From the NCBI RefSeq assembly GCF_031846505.1, contig NZ_JAVRHP010000092.1, positions 1 to 12,688 of the forward strand: a DNA stretch of 12,688 nucleotides. The letters are read 5' to 3'. A model generated the notes under the pieces. The model had not been told where the DNA came from. It did no database searches and worked only from the letters and a program-made list of their open reading frames with translations. Both the position numbers and the translations under genes were made by a program. Every line of letters starts with the position of its first letter. The stretch's first letter is position 1. Positions 1 to 6,921 of the stretch are shown piece after piece. This DNA is from Autumnicola edwardsiae. Its GTDB lineage: Bacteria > Bacteroidota > Bacteroidia > Flavobacteriales > Flavobacteriaceae.

Positions 1-752
1 GAAACATTGGTGCACAACTTTCTGTTGTGGCAGAGGCGATAGGTTTTGATGTTTATTATTACGATCTGGTAGAGAGGTTGGCCATGGGTAATGCTACTAA
101 ATGCAGTAGCCTTCAGGAGCTTCTGGAAACCGTGGAGATCGTGACCCTTCATGTAGACGGTAGAACAGCGAACAAAAATCTCATTGGAGAAGAACAACTT
201 CAGCATATGAAAGAAGGTTCTATTCTTTTAAATTTAAGTAGGGGACAGGTGGTAGATGTTGAAGCGCTTAAAAAGCATATTTCTTCAGGAAAAATTAAGG
301 GAGCCGGAATAGATGTTTTTCCGAAGGAGCCAAAGACCAATAACGAAACTTTTGAATCTGAACTCCGCGGATTGCCAAATGTTATTTTGACCCCGCATAT
401 TGGTGGAAGTACTCAGGAAGCCCAGGAGAATATCGGAAATTTCGTTCCGGGTAAAATTATTGAATATATCAACACCGGTGGAACAACAAATTCTGTGAAC
501 TTCCCTAACCTGCAGTTGCCAAGCCTTGAAAATGCACACAGGCTTATCCATATTCATCATAATAAACCTGGTATTATTGCGCATATCAACAAGACTCTTG
601 CTGCAAACGATATCAATATTGTTGGGCAATACCTTAAAACCAACGAAACTATTGGGTATGTGATCACAGACATCGATAAAGCTTATGATGCCGATGTGAT
701 TAAGGAATTAAAAGGAATAGAAGGCACAATAAAATTCAGAGTGCTTTATTAA
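1..752 (+). CDS. serA: D-3-phosphoglycerate dehydrogenase, 3' part (5' end outside window)
   Basis: Cytosolic NAD-dependent enzyme for the first committed step of serine synthesis, oxidising 3-phosphoglycerate to 3-phosphohydroxypyruvate. Codons run from base 3; the N-terminal substrate-binding part is missing. The visible part opens inside the Rossmann fold just after the glycine-rich loop (NIGAQLSVVAEAIGFDV). It keeps the catalytic set of the D-2-hydroxyacid dehydrogenase family: Arg in SRGQVVD, Glu in GIDVFPKEP and His in LTPHIGGSTQEAQENIG. It ends in an ACT domain with the HIHHNKPG motif; the His and Asn match the serine-binding positions of the E. coli enzyme, so feedback inhibition by serine is plausible. 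The C-terminus aligns by eye with the E. coli-type enzyme through the final Leu-Tyr. The GTG at 27 is not the start, because coding continues upstream of it. It is a chromosomal housekeeping gene marking the flank of the island to its right. Confidence 0.95.
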   Translation, partial: NIGAQLSVVAEAIGFDVYYYDLVERLAMGNATKCSSLQELLETVEIVTLHVDGRTANKNLIGEEQLQHMKEGSILLNLSRGQVVDVEALKKHISSGKIKGAGIDVFPKEPKTNNETFESELRGLPNVILTPHIGGSTQEAQENIGNFVPGKIIEYINTGGTTNSVNFPNLQLPSLENAHRLIHIHHNKPGIIAHINKTLAANDINIVGQYLKTNETIGYVITDIDKAYDADVIKELKGIEGTIKFRVLY

Positions 753-913
753 ATTCAAGTTTTTCATTAAAGAACGTCTGTGCAGAAGGTTAAAAATTTG
801 TAAGGATGTCTGTAGCTCTGGTTAATTCTGAAGATTCCTATATTCTTTCAGAAAACTAAATAGTATTGCCTGTAGATTCAGTATTTAGATTGAATATATA
901 GAGGTTACGCTAC

Positions 914-1061
914 CAACAGAAGGTCGATAATTGGCAAATTTTGGTCTACATTTAAAACAAGAGCTGATTCACTTTTTTGTTCTTGTCCGGGGTTATCGAG
1001 CTTTTCCTTTGTTTCCGAATAATCACTTCCACAACAGCAGGTCGATATTTGGCAAATTTTG
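914..1061. repeat. Direct repeat pair, 30 bases, 28 identical
   Basis: Copies at 914-943 and 1032-1061 match at 28 of 30 positions and start 118 bases apart. Both contain AGGTCGATA followed by TTGGCAAATTTTG, with mismatches at the 7th and 17th positions. Read on the minus strand, both encode nearly the same peptide (QNLPIIDLLL and QNLPNIDLLL), followed within two codons by a stop (905-907 and 1023-1025). They may therefore be duplicated 3' ends of a lost minus-strand gene, or scars of an inserted element. No function is assigned. Confidence 0.7.
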
Positions 1062-1282
1062 CCTTAGATTTTGTTTTGGGGTAAAGTCAGCTTTCTGATT
1101 ATTAAAGCAAACGCGTATTCTTATTTGGCCTGATCTCATTTTCAACTCAGATAAGAATTAAAAAATTCTTCCTCTTCAGATTAATTGTAATTTTTGCCTA
1201 ACCCACAACATTTACTCTTGATAAGGTTTATGCACCCTTGCTTAGATCAAAAACTAAAATAAAAAGCGACTTATTTACACCC

Positions 1283-1323
1283 AAAAAAGAAACGCCTTGT
1301 AAATCAAATGACTACAAGGCGTT
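1283..1323 (-). terminator. Rho-independent terminator, minus strand
   Basis: A perfect 11-bp stem is formed by 1291-1301 (AACGCCTTGTA) and 1313-1323 (TACAAGGCGTT) with an 11-base loop. On the minus strand it is followed by a run of six T (A-run at 1283-1288 on the plus strand). On the plus strand no T-run follows, so it acts leftward only. It lies immediately downstream, on the minus strand, of the tRNA-Ser-like fragment, as expected for the terminator of a lost or displaced tRNA gene. Confidence 0.75.
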
Positions 1324-1325
1324 GA

Positions 1326-1338
1326 GCGGAGAAAGAGG
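1326..1338 (-). other. Probable tRNA-Ser 3'-end remnant / integration (att) core
   Basis: The minus strand reads CCTCTTTCTCCGC, which resembles the 3' end of a bacterial tRNA-Ser: end of the T stem, then TTTCTCC as the acceptor strand, G as discriminator. A terminator follows directly. Upstream of these 13 bases the tRNA signature stops: no T-loop TTCGAA motif or anticodon arm can be found. A short tRNA 3' end left beside foreign DNA is the usual footprint of a tyrosine-recombinase island. The tRNA identity rests on 13 bases and is tentative. Confidence 0.4.
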
Positions 1339-1513
1339 AACTATCCAGATTCTCATTTTTTGAGGGTTTACAGGGCTTAAAACGACCCTCGAAATTTAGT
1401 GACACCGAATTCGCCCCTTTTTAACAAAAGTTTGGGAGTTTTAGGATATTTATTCGAGTTAGGTATACAAACCCACATAAATGAGTTCAAAGTAAATTAT
1501 TAAGAGCGAGTTA

Positions 1514-1568
1514 TAGTAAACTTTCGAGAAAAGTACTAAAAATTGGTGCTTTTCTCGAAAGTTTACTA
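1514..1568. repeat. Long near-perfect hairpin (20-bp stem, extended inward)
   Basis: Bases 1514-1533 are an exact reverse complement of 1549-1568 (arm TAGTAAACTTTCGAGAAAAG). In RNA the stem can extend inward through 1534-1539 with 1543-1548, including two G-U pairs, leaving a loop of about three A. Neither strand has a T-run after the stem, so it is not a standard terminator. It lies in a gap without genes, downstream of the phosphatase-like gene at 1671-1997. It could be the end of a small mobile element, a structured RNA or a replication or recombination site. Confidence 0.8.
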
Positions 1569-1611
1569 AGATACGTCGTTGAACAATCTCAAATCGGAAA
1601 AGAGTAAAAAG

Positions 1612-1666
1612 ACCATTATAATGGTAGATTTGATGCTTTTTAGGAGGTTGTTACCACTATAATGGT
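1612..1666. repeat. Twin 14-bp palindromes
   Basis: ACCATTATAATGGT (1612-1625) is a perfect palindrome. ACCACTATAATGGT (1653-1666) is the same with one change. Their starts are 41 bases apart, close to four helical turns, which suits a pair of operator sites. They lie just past the stop of the leftward gene at 1671-1997. On the minus strand the farther one is followed by CTTTTTACTCTTTT, so a weak terminator is the alternative reading. Confidence 0.6.
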
Positions 1667-1670
1667 AGTT

Positions 1671-1997
1671 TTAGAAAGACACCTTCTCTTCCAAAATCGT
1701 GATCAAATCAGCATCATAATATTTGTAGATATCAGGGATATTCAACACGTTGATTTTTGAGTAATATTTAGAGCCTGTATTCTTTTGAATCTGTTCAAGA
1801 TGTTTTTTTTCCATAACATAGACCTTGTCTGCCCATTCTAATAAATCTTCAGTTAGCTCAGTCGTTCCTTCTTTTCTACAAATTTTGACATTGGTGCCTG
1901 CACTCAAAAACTTATATTCAGGATATTTTTGAGCAAAGAAGTCTTCTGCCGTTTTTGAGCGTTGTTTGTTTGCAGAGCAGATGAAGAGGTAATTCAT
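1671..1997 (-). CDS. Low-molecular-weight protein tyrosine phosphatase-like protein (COG4551 type)
   Basis: A 108-residue cytosolic protein. Near the N-terminus it carries the phosphatase P-loop C-x5-R-S (CSANKQRS, Cys7 and Arg13), followed by a typical SAGT strand-turn (LSAGTN). The central WADKVYVMEKKHLEQI and the NIPDIYKYYDADLI segment match the small predicted tyrosine phosphatases of COG4551, which are shorter than classical LMW-PTPs (about 150 residues) but close to this length. The Asp residues of the latter segment are candidates for the general acid. The start ATG (1995-1997) precedes the strand leading to the P-loop, as usual for the family. It is transcribed away from the restriction/CBASS series with a shared 123-base upstream region. 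Its physiological substrate is unknown; members of this family are often seen in accessory DNA. Confidence 0.8.
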   Translation of the reverse strand: MNYLFICSANKQRSKTAEDFFAQKYPEYKFLSAGTNVKICRKEGTTELTEDLLEWADKVYVMEKKHLEQIQKNTGSKYYSKINVLNIPDIYKYYDADLITILEEKVSF

Positions 1998-2120
1998 TAA
2001 TAATAATGGTTCATTTGTTTATCGATAATATTTTACATCATAACGATTATGCAAAAATTATTAAACAAATATAAAATATATTATGTATTATTGCATCGTA
2101 ATAATTATGTAATTTAATTT
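1998..2120. promoter_or_regulatory. Divergent promoter region with a repeated 13-base box
   Basis: This very AT-rich 123-base gap separates the leftward phosphatase-like gene from the rightward operon, so promoters for both should lie here. On the minus strand TATATTTG (2066-2073) fits the Bacteroidota -7 box TAnnTTTG and would serve the leftward gene; I see no clear upstream -33 partner. For the rightward operon I cannot name a -7 box with confidence. CATAACGATTATG (2039-2051) and CGTAATAATTATG (2097-2109) agree at 10 of 13 positions and are partly palindromic, so they may be binding sites of an unknown regulator. No Shine-Dalgarno sequence precedes the ATG at 2121. Confidence 0.45.
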
Positions 2121-2708
2121 ATGCGATCAAAAATAGTTAAATTAAAATCAATTCTGACCTATCAAGGACTTTCCTCTGGTTATTCTTTTAGGAGCAAGAT
2201 AAAGCACGTGCATAACGGAGGTGTTCGAGTTATACAGCTAAAAGACTTTGATGACAACTATACCTCTATTGGAAATGATTGTTACCTTATTGATAGTGAT
2301 ATCGTAAAAAGTAAATACTATTTAAAAACTGGCGATATGCTATTTACATCAAAGGGAACTAATAATTTTGCTCTTGTTTTTAAAAGTATTGATGATATTC
2401 CAACCATAGCATCTTCTGCTTTATTTGTAATTAAAGTAGATGAAACTTTAGCTAACCCAAACTTTGTTGCTTGGTATATTAATCAGTCAAAAGTTCAGAA
2501 TTATTTCAAGACCAACGAAGCAGGCACTTATAATACCAGTATCAATAAAAAAACACTTGAGGAAGCGCCTATCGCTTTGCCTTCTATAGAAGTACAAACT
2601 AAAATAGCAACAATTGCTGATCTTCATAGTCAAGAAAAATTTCTTGGTAACGAAATTATGGAGCTACAAAATATGTTAGTAACATCTCAACTTTTAAACT
2701 CACTATAA
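2121..2708 (+). CDS. Half-size type I restriction specificity subunit (single TRD)
   Basis: A 195-residue HsdS-like protein, less than half the length of the usual 400-450 residues. It has one target recognition domain (about residues 15-155, with VRVIQLKDF, LKTGDMLFTSKG and ALFVIKV strands, and the NTSINKKTLEEAPIALPSIEVQTKIATIADL end typical of HsdS) and one C-terminal helix that would pair with another spacer helix. The second TRD and second conserved helix are absent, and the ORF ends cleanly, so this looks like a genuine short form. Half-S proteins can dimerise to mimic a full subunit in the type I family. One base separates its stop from hsdM, so the two are surely co-expressed. Since a full HsdS lies downstream, this one may give the methyltransferase a second specificity, or be a leftover. 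The specificity cannot be read from sequence. Confidence 0.85.
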   Translation: MRSKIVKLKSILTYQGLSSGYSFRSKIKHVHNGGVRVIQLKDFDDNYTSIGNDCYLIDSDIVKSKYYLKTGDMLFTSKGTNNFALVFKSIDDIPTIASSALFVIKVDETLANPNFVAWYINQSKVQNYFKTNEAGTYNTSINKKTLEEAPIALPSIEVQTKIATIADLHSQEKFLGNEIMELQNMLVTSQLLNSL

Positions 2709-2709
2709 A

Positions 2710-4227
2710 ATGTCAAATAAAATAAAACCTACACAAGATCAAATAAATAATGCACTATGGAATGCGTGCGATACGTTTAGAGGTGCGTTTGATTCCTCAG
2801 AATACAAGAACTATATCCTAGTTTTTATGTTCATCAAGTATCTAAGTGATGTTTGGAAAGATCATTACAATGAGCTTAAAGAACGATATGGTGATGATTC
2901 AGCATTAATCCAAAGAAAATTGAAACGCGAGCGTTTTGTGCTTCCAGAAAATTGCTCTTTCGATTATATCTACGAACATAGAAATGACACTGATATTGGT
3001 GAGAAAATAGACAAGATCTTTGCACAAATAGAAGAGCGAAATATTGAAAAACTGGATGGCGTTTTTAGAAACATCAGTTTTAATTCAGATAAATTAGGAC
3101 AGACCAAAGACCGCAATCGTCGTTTGAAGAACTTAATAAACGACTTTGCCAAACCAGAATTAGATTTTCGCCCATCATTGTGGGAAGGAAAGCAAGATAT
3201 TCTGGGAGAAGCCTATATGTACCTCTTAGAAAAGTTTGCGTCTGGTGCCGGTAAAAAAGGTGGGGAGTTTTTTACACCTAAAGAGGTATCGGGTTTATTA
3301 GCCAAATTGGTTTCACCACAAGAAGGCGACCGCATCTTTGATCCCACGTGTGGATCAGGTTCACTATTAATTAAAGTAGCGGAGGAAACTAAAGATGCAA
3401 AAGGCAACCCTACAAATAACTTTGCAATTTACGGCCAAGAAAGCAATGGCGACACTTGGGCATTAAGTAAAATGAACTGTTTCTTACACAAAATGGATTC
3501 AGCTCAAATAGAATGGTGTGATACCATAAACAACCCGAAACTAAAAGAAGGCGATGCTTTAATGAAGTTTGACATTGTTGTAGCGAATCCCCCTTTTAGT
3601 TTGGATAAATGGGGTCACGAAAATGCTGAAGCAGACCGTTACAAACGCTTTCTTCGAGGTGTGCCACCTAAATCCAAAGGTGACTATGCCTTTATTCTGC
3701 ATATGATAGAAACTACATTGCCAACCGGTAAAGTAGGTGTTATTGTGCCACACGGTGTCCTCTTTCGCGGAAGCGCAGAACAAAAAATACGAAAGAAACT
3801 TATTGAAGAAAACTTGCTGGAAGCCGTCATTGGTTTACCTACCAATCTATTTTATGGCACAGGTATTCCGGCTGCAATCTTAATTTTTAATAAAGCAAAG
3901 ACAACTGAAGATATCCTCTTTATAGATGCCAGTAAGGAATTTGACGACGGCAAAAAACAAAATGTACTACGTAAACAGGACATTGAAAAAATTGTTACTA
4001 CGTATGAAGATTTTAAAACCCTTGAAAAATACAGCTCAGTAGTTAAACCTTCGGAAGTTGCCGAAAATGATTTTAACCTAAATATACCTCGTTATGTGGA
4101 CACTTTTGAAGAAGAAGAACCTGTAGATATTGTCGCTGTACAGAAAAATATAGAAGAACTCGAAGCAGAATTGGTTGAAGTACGAGCAGAAATGAACAAA
4201 CATTTAAAGGAGTTAGGGTTTGAGTAA
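2710..4227 (+). CDS. hsdM: Type I restriction-modification system DNA methyltransferase subunit M
   Basis: A 505-residue adenine-N6 methyltransferase that, with HsdS, methylates host sites and, with HsdR, forms the restriction complex. It has an N-terminal helical HsdM_N domain (about 10-140, starting IKPTQDQINNALWNACDTFRG), then the linker motif GEFFTPKEVSGLLAKLV. The SAM-binding motif I is DPTCGSGSLL (from residue 211) and catalytic motif IV is NPPF (residues 293-296). The later segment PKSKGDYAFILHMIETTL and the GTGIPAAILIFNK strand are also standard. A C-terminal helix (about 470-505) would contact HsdS. The length is normal for the family and no key motif is missing. It sits one base after the half-HsdS gene and its 3' end overlaps the next gene by 8 bases. 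Confidence 0.97.
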   Translation: MSNKIKPTQDQINNALWNACDTFRGAFDSSEYKNYILVFMFIKYLSDVWKDHYNELKERYGDDSALIQRKLKRERFVLPENCSFDYIYEHRNDTDIGEKIDKIFAQIEERNIEKLDGVFRNISFNSDKLGQTKDRNRRLKNLINDFAKPELDFRPSLWEGKQDILGEAYMYLLEKFASGAGKKGGEFFTPKEVSGLLAKLVSPQEGDRIFDPTCGSGSLLIKVAEETKDAKGNPTNNFAIYGQESNGDTWALSKMNCFLHKMDSAQIEWCDTINNPKLKEGDALMKFDIVVANPPFSLDKWGHENAEADRYKRFLRGVPPKSKGDYAFILHMIETTLPTGKVGVIVPHGVLFRGSAEQKIRKKLIEENLLEAVIGLPTNLFYGTGIPAAILIFNKAKTTEDILFIDASKEFDDGKKQNVLRKQDIEKIVTTYEDFKTLEKYSSVVKPSEVAENDFNLNIPRYVDTFEEEEPVDIVAVQKNIEELEAELVEVRAEMNKHLKELGFE

Positions 4228-5374
4228 ACAAAAAGTCATAAAGAGAGTACGAAAACGATTGGATGAAAAATCTACAATTGAACTCTGGGTAAAGTCTGGT
4301 GGTAGATGTCAATATGTTTCTTGCAACAAGCCTTTGTGGAAGGATAGTATTACACTTAGAAAAATGAATAAAGGTTATATATCTCATATTGTAGCGGCAA
4401 GTGATGATGGCCCCAGAGGTGAGAGAGGTAATTCTGAAAAACTTGAAAGAGATCTAAGCAACCTTATGTTGCTCTGCGATGAATGCCATAATCGCATTGA
4501 TAGGGCCCAACTAGATGAGCACCCTAAGGAAATGCTTATTAAGATGAAGAAGGATCACGAGAGGAGAGTTGAAATGGCAACTTCTATTAGTTCCGATAAG
4601 AAAAGCCATATCGTAATCTATACCGCAAACATTGGAGAGTTTGAGCCTGGAATATCATTTATTGAAGCTGCTATGGCAATGAGAGGAAAAGTTTATTTCC
4701 CTAGTTCTGATATCCCTTATTTTCTGGGATTGGAAAAAGCAGTTTTTACAGATGATGAAGCAGAATATTGGTTAATACAAGAAAGACAATTGGTAGATTC
4801 ATATAGACATAAAATTAAACCATTATTAGAGAAAGGAGATGCTCACTTTTCCATTTTTGGTTTTGCGCCTCAACCATTATTAATAAAGTTGGGGAATTTG
4901 TTTTCAGAAATAGCAAGTAGTAAAATCTATCAAAATCATAGAGAGCCAATACAAACTTGGAAATGGCCAAAAAATGAAAAAACAATTCCAGTTAAACTTC
5001 TTGAGCCAATAGTAAAAACTAAAACAGCGGTATTAGTGATAAGTATGAGCGACCACGTAAACAAAGATCGTGTGCATAGTATTCTTGGCAACGATGTTTC
5101 GATATGGGAAATAACGGTAGATAATCCAAACAGAAACATTATAAAAAGTGAGGAAAGCTTACAAAATTTTAAAAATAAAGTGAGAGATGTATATAGTAAA
5201 ATAAGAACTTGACAAGGACAGGATTCAGAAATACATCTTTTTCCTGTAATGCCGAATTCTTGTGCTATAGAGACTGGGCGAGTTTGGATGCCAAAAGTCG
5301 ATTTGCCATTAATTATTTACGATCAAAACAAGAAGAGAGACGGTTTCTACAAAACATTAACGATTAAACAGTAA
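4220..5374 (+). pseudogene. cap5: Cap5-like HNH-SAVED CBASS nuclease effector with an in-frame TGA
   Basis: The reading frame has 330 codons, a TGA at 5210-5212, then 53 further codons in the same frame to TAA at 5372-5374. The N-terminal HNH nuclease has zinc ligands Cys30, Cys35, Cys86 and Cys89 with His56, Asn81 and His90 (SHIVAA, LSNLMLLC, CDECHNRID). A SAVED domain follows (about 130 to the end), with the hallmark HFSIFGFAPQPLLIKLG in the first part and, beyond the TGA, IHLFPVMPNSCAIETGRVW and MPKVDLPLIIYDQ. In known Cap5 proteins SAVED binds the cyclic nucleotide signal and switches on degradation of DNA by HNH. Here normal termination would delete the conserved end of SAVED. The start is TTG at 4220, inside hsdM, with AAAGGAG at 4206-4212; the next ATG (Met49) would cut into the HNH domain. 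Whether it is dead, read through or a sequencing artefact is open. Confidence 0.85.
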
Positions 5375-5378
5375 AATA

Positions 5379-6920
5379 ATGATTACAACCACAAAACACA
5401 CACAGCTCTTTCTAGAGCAAATTGCAAAGATCCTTGATATAACCGAGGCTCAGTATAATCAGGTTGTTCAACGCTATACTGCTGTTTCAAACCACTTGGC
5501 TCAAGAAGATTCCGAATTAAGTAGATTTCAGCCAGATATAAAGCCCCAAGGATCATTTCTATACGGGACAATGATAAGGCCCATTTTTGAAACTGACGAA
5601 CTAGACGTTGACTTAGTATGTCGTCTAAAAGGGAAGATGGATAGTTGGGCACAATTACACCTTAAACAAGCAGTAGGGGATCGAATTAAAGAAAATGCAG
5701 ATTATGACAGAATGTTAGACGACGAAGGAGATCGCTGTTGGACATTAGTTTATTCCGGAGCATTTCATCTAGATATTTTACCTGCAATTGTCGGACAAGA
5801 ACATTACACACTATTTGAAAAAAGTTATGCTGGATTGGCAGGCACACAGGTAGAAGCTTTGGCAATACGTATGACAGATAGAAACCGCATTAACTACAAA
5901 TGGGATCCTAATACGCAACACTGGCCCAAATCAAATCCTTTTGGTTATGCTAAATGGTTAAAGGACCGAGCAAGTCTTGCCTTCCTTAAGGGAGTAATTT
6001 TAAGCGAAAATGTTGAGCCACTACCTGGCTATACCCAAGATAAAGAACCTTTGATCAGAATAGTGCAAATTCTAAAACGGCATAGAGATATTATGTTTGG
6101 CGAGGACGATTGCGAAAAACCAATCTCAATAATTATTACAACTCTTGCTGCCAAAGCTTACAATAAGGAAACAGATATTTTGCAGGGACTTCTAAATGTT
6201 TTAGAAGGAATGGAAAATCATATTGAAGATAGGTACAGTATCGAACATCAAAAACAAATTAAGTGGATTGCGAACCCTGTAAACCCTGTTGAGGAAAATT
6301 TTGCAGATAGATGGCCGAGTGAGCCCAAAAAGCAAATTAAGTTTTACGATTGGTTGGAAAAAGCAAAAGAAGATTTTGGTCAAATACAGCATATGAATCT
6401 TTCAGAAGCGTATGAATATTTAAAAGAAATTTTAGGCACTAGGACTGTAAACGAAGCATTAAAAGAGCTGGGTCTAGACACAATAATTAAAGAAAGCAAA
6501 AAACCTGTAAATTACAGTAGCACATTATTGGCTGTGCCGCACCGTCAAAGACCTATATGGCCTGAATATAATAGATTTCAATGTCGCGTGTATGCTCATT
6601 ATAAAATTCCAATTAAAAATAAGCGAGTTAGTATAACAGGTAGCACTATAGTGCCGAAAAGCTGTTTTATTTATTTCACAGCAGCTACAAACGTGCCTAA
6701 ACCATCTGAGGTTTATTGGCAAGTAGTGAACAATGGTGAGGAAGCCAAGAATAATAAGTGTTTAAGAGGTAATATTTTTCATGCCGGGACTATGGGTGCG
6801 GGAGGTTTAAAATATAAAGACAAATCTGCCTTTACGGGTCTGCATTGGATTGAATGTTTTATTGTTAAAAATGGAGTTTGTGTAGCACGTAGCTCAGAAT
6901 TTTTTGTAAATATTCAATAA
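5379..6920 (+). CDS. CBASS CD-NTase (cyclic oligonucleotide synthase) with AGS-C sensor domain
   Basis: A 513-residue cGAS/DncV-like nucleotidyltransferase that makes the cyclic di- or trinucleotide alarm of CBASS on phage infection. The catalytic core (about 1-370) has the GS loop GSFLYGT (Gly58, Ser59), the metal-binding pair Asp76 and Asp78 in ELDVDLV, and a third acidic residue, Asp133, in HLDILPAI. The C-terminal AGS-C sensor domain (about 385-513) is recognised from PSEVYWQVVNNGEEA, GLHWIECFIVKNGVCVAR and the final EFFVNIQ. No active-site residue is missing, so the synthase looks functional. It starts 4 bases after the end of the interrupted effector frame and ends 1 base before the next gene. 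No Cap2/Cap3 (E1/E2, JAB) or HORMA/TRIP13 gene is present, so this resembles a minimal type I CBASS. Which nucleotide is made, and the CD-NTase clade, cannot be told here. Confidence 0.92.
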   Translation: MITTTKHTQLFLEQIAKILDITEAQYNQVVQRYTAVSNHLAQEDSELSRFQPDIKPQGSFLYGTMIRPIFETDELDVDLVCRLKGKMDSWAQLHLKQAVGDRIKENADYDRMLDDEGDRCWTLVYSGAFHLDILPAIVGQEHYTLFEKSYAGLAGTQVEALAIRMTDRNRINYKWDPNTQHWPKSNPFGYAKWLKDRASLAFLKGVILSENVEPLPGYTQDKEPLIRIVQILKRHRDIMFGEDDCEKPISIIITTLAAKAYNKETDILQGLLNVLEGMENHIEDRYSIEHQKQIKWIANPVNPVEENFADRWPSEPKKQIKFYDWLEKAKEDFGQIQHMNLSEAYEYLKEILGTRTVNEALKELGLDTIIKESKKPVNYSSTLLAVPHRQRPIWPEYNRFQCRVYAHYKIPIKNKRVSITGSTIVPKSCFIYFTAATNVPKPSEVYWQVVNNGEEAKNNKCLRGNIFHAGTMGAGGLKYKDKSAFTGLHWIECFIVKNGVCVARSSEFFVNIQ

Positions 6921-6921
6921 T

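Larger units (their letters stand above)
753..1670. other. Gene-poor region between serA and the defence island
   Basis: About 0.9 kb with no convincing gene. Contents in order: nothing recognisable to about 900; two 30-base direct repeats (914-943, 1032-1061); a minus-strand terminator beside a tRNA-Ser-like 3' fragment (1283-1338); a long hairpin (1514-1568); two short palindromes (1612-1625, 1653-1666). Short minus-strand open stretches end at both direct repeats (905-1063 without a start codon, and 1023-1139 with an ATG, 38 residues). They look like gene remnants, and I could not identify a family. The mix of fragments and repeats suggests a site that has seen repeated insertion and loss. 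Confidence 0.6.

Noticed and set aside
285..629. Minus-strand open frame inside serA
   Set aside because: It lies opposite a clearly conserved enzyme and its translation has no recognisable domain. It is an antisense shadow. The same holds for minus-strand frames inside hsdM, the CD-NTase and hsdR.
1514..1568. Rho-independent terminator for the leftward gene
   Set aside because: The stem is strong, but no T-run follows on either strand, and the gene ends more than 100 bases away.
5210..5212. TGA as a sense codon through a variant genetic code
   Set aside because: TGA is used as an ordinary stop in neighbouring genes (hsdS at 9788-9790, the membrane protein at 10896-10898), and tryptophan is always TGG, so the standard bacterial code applies.
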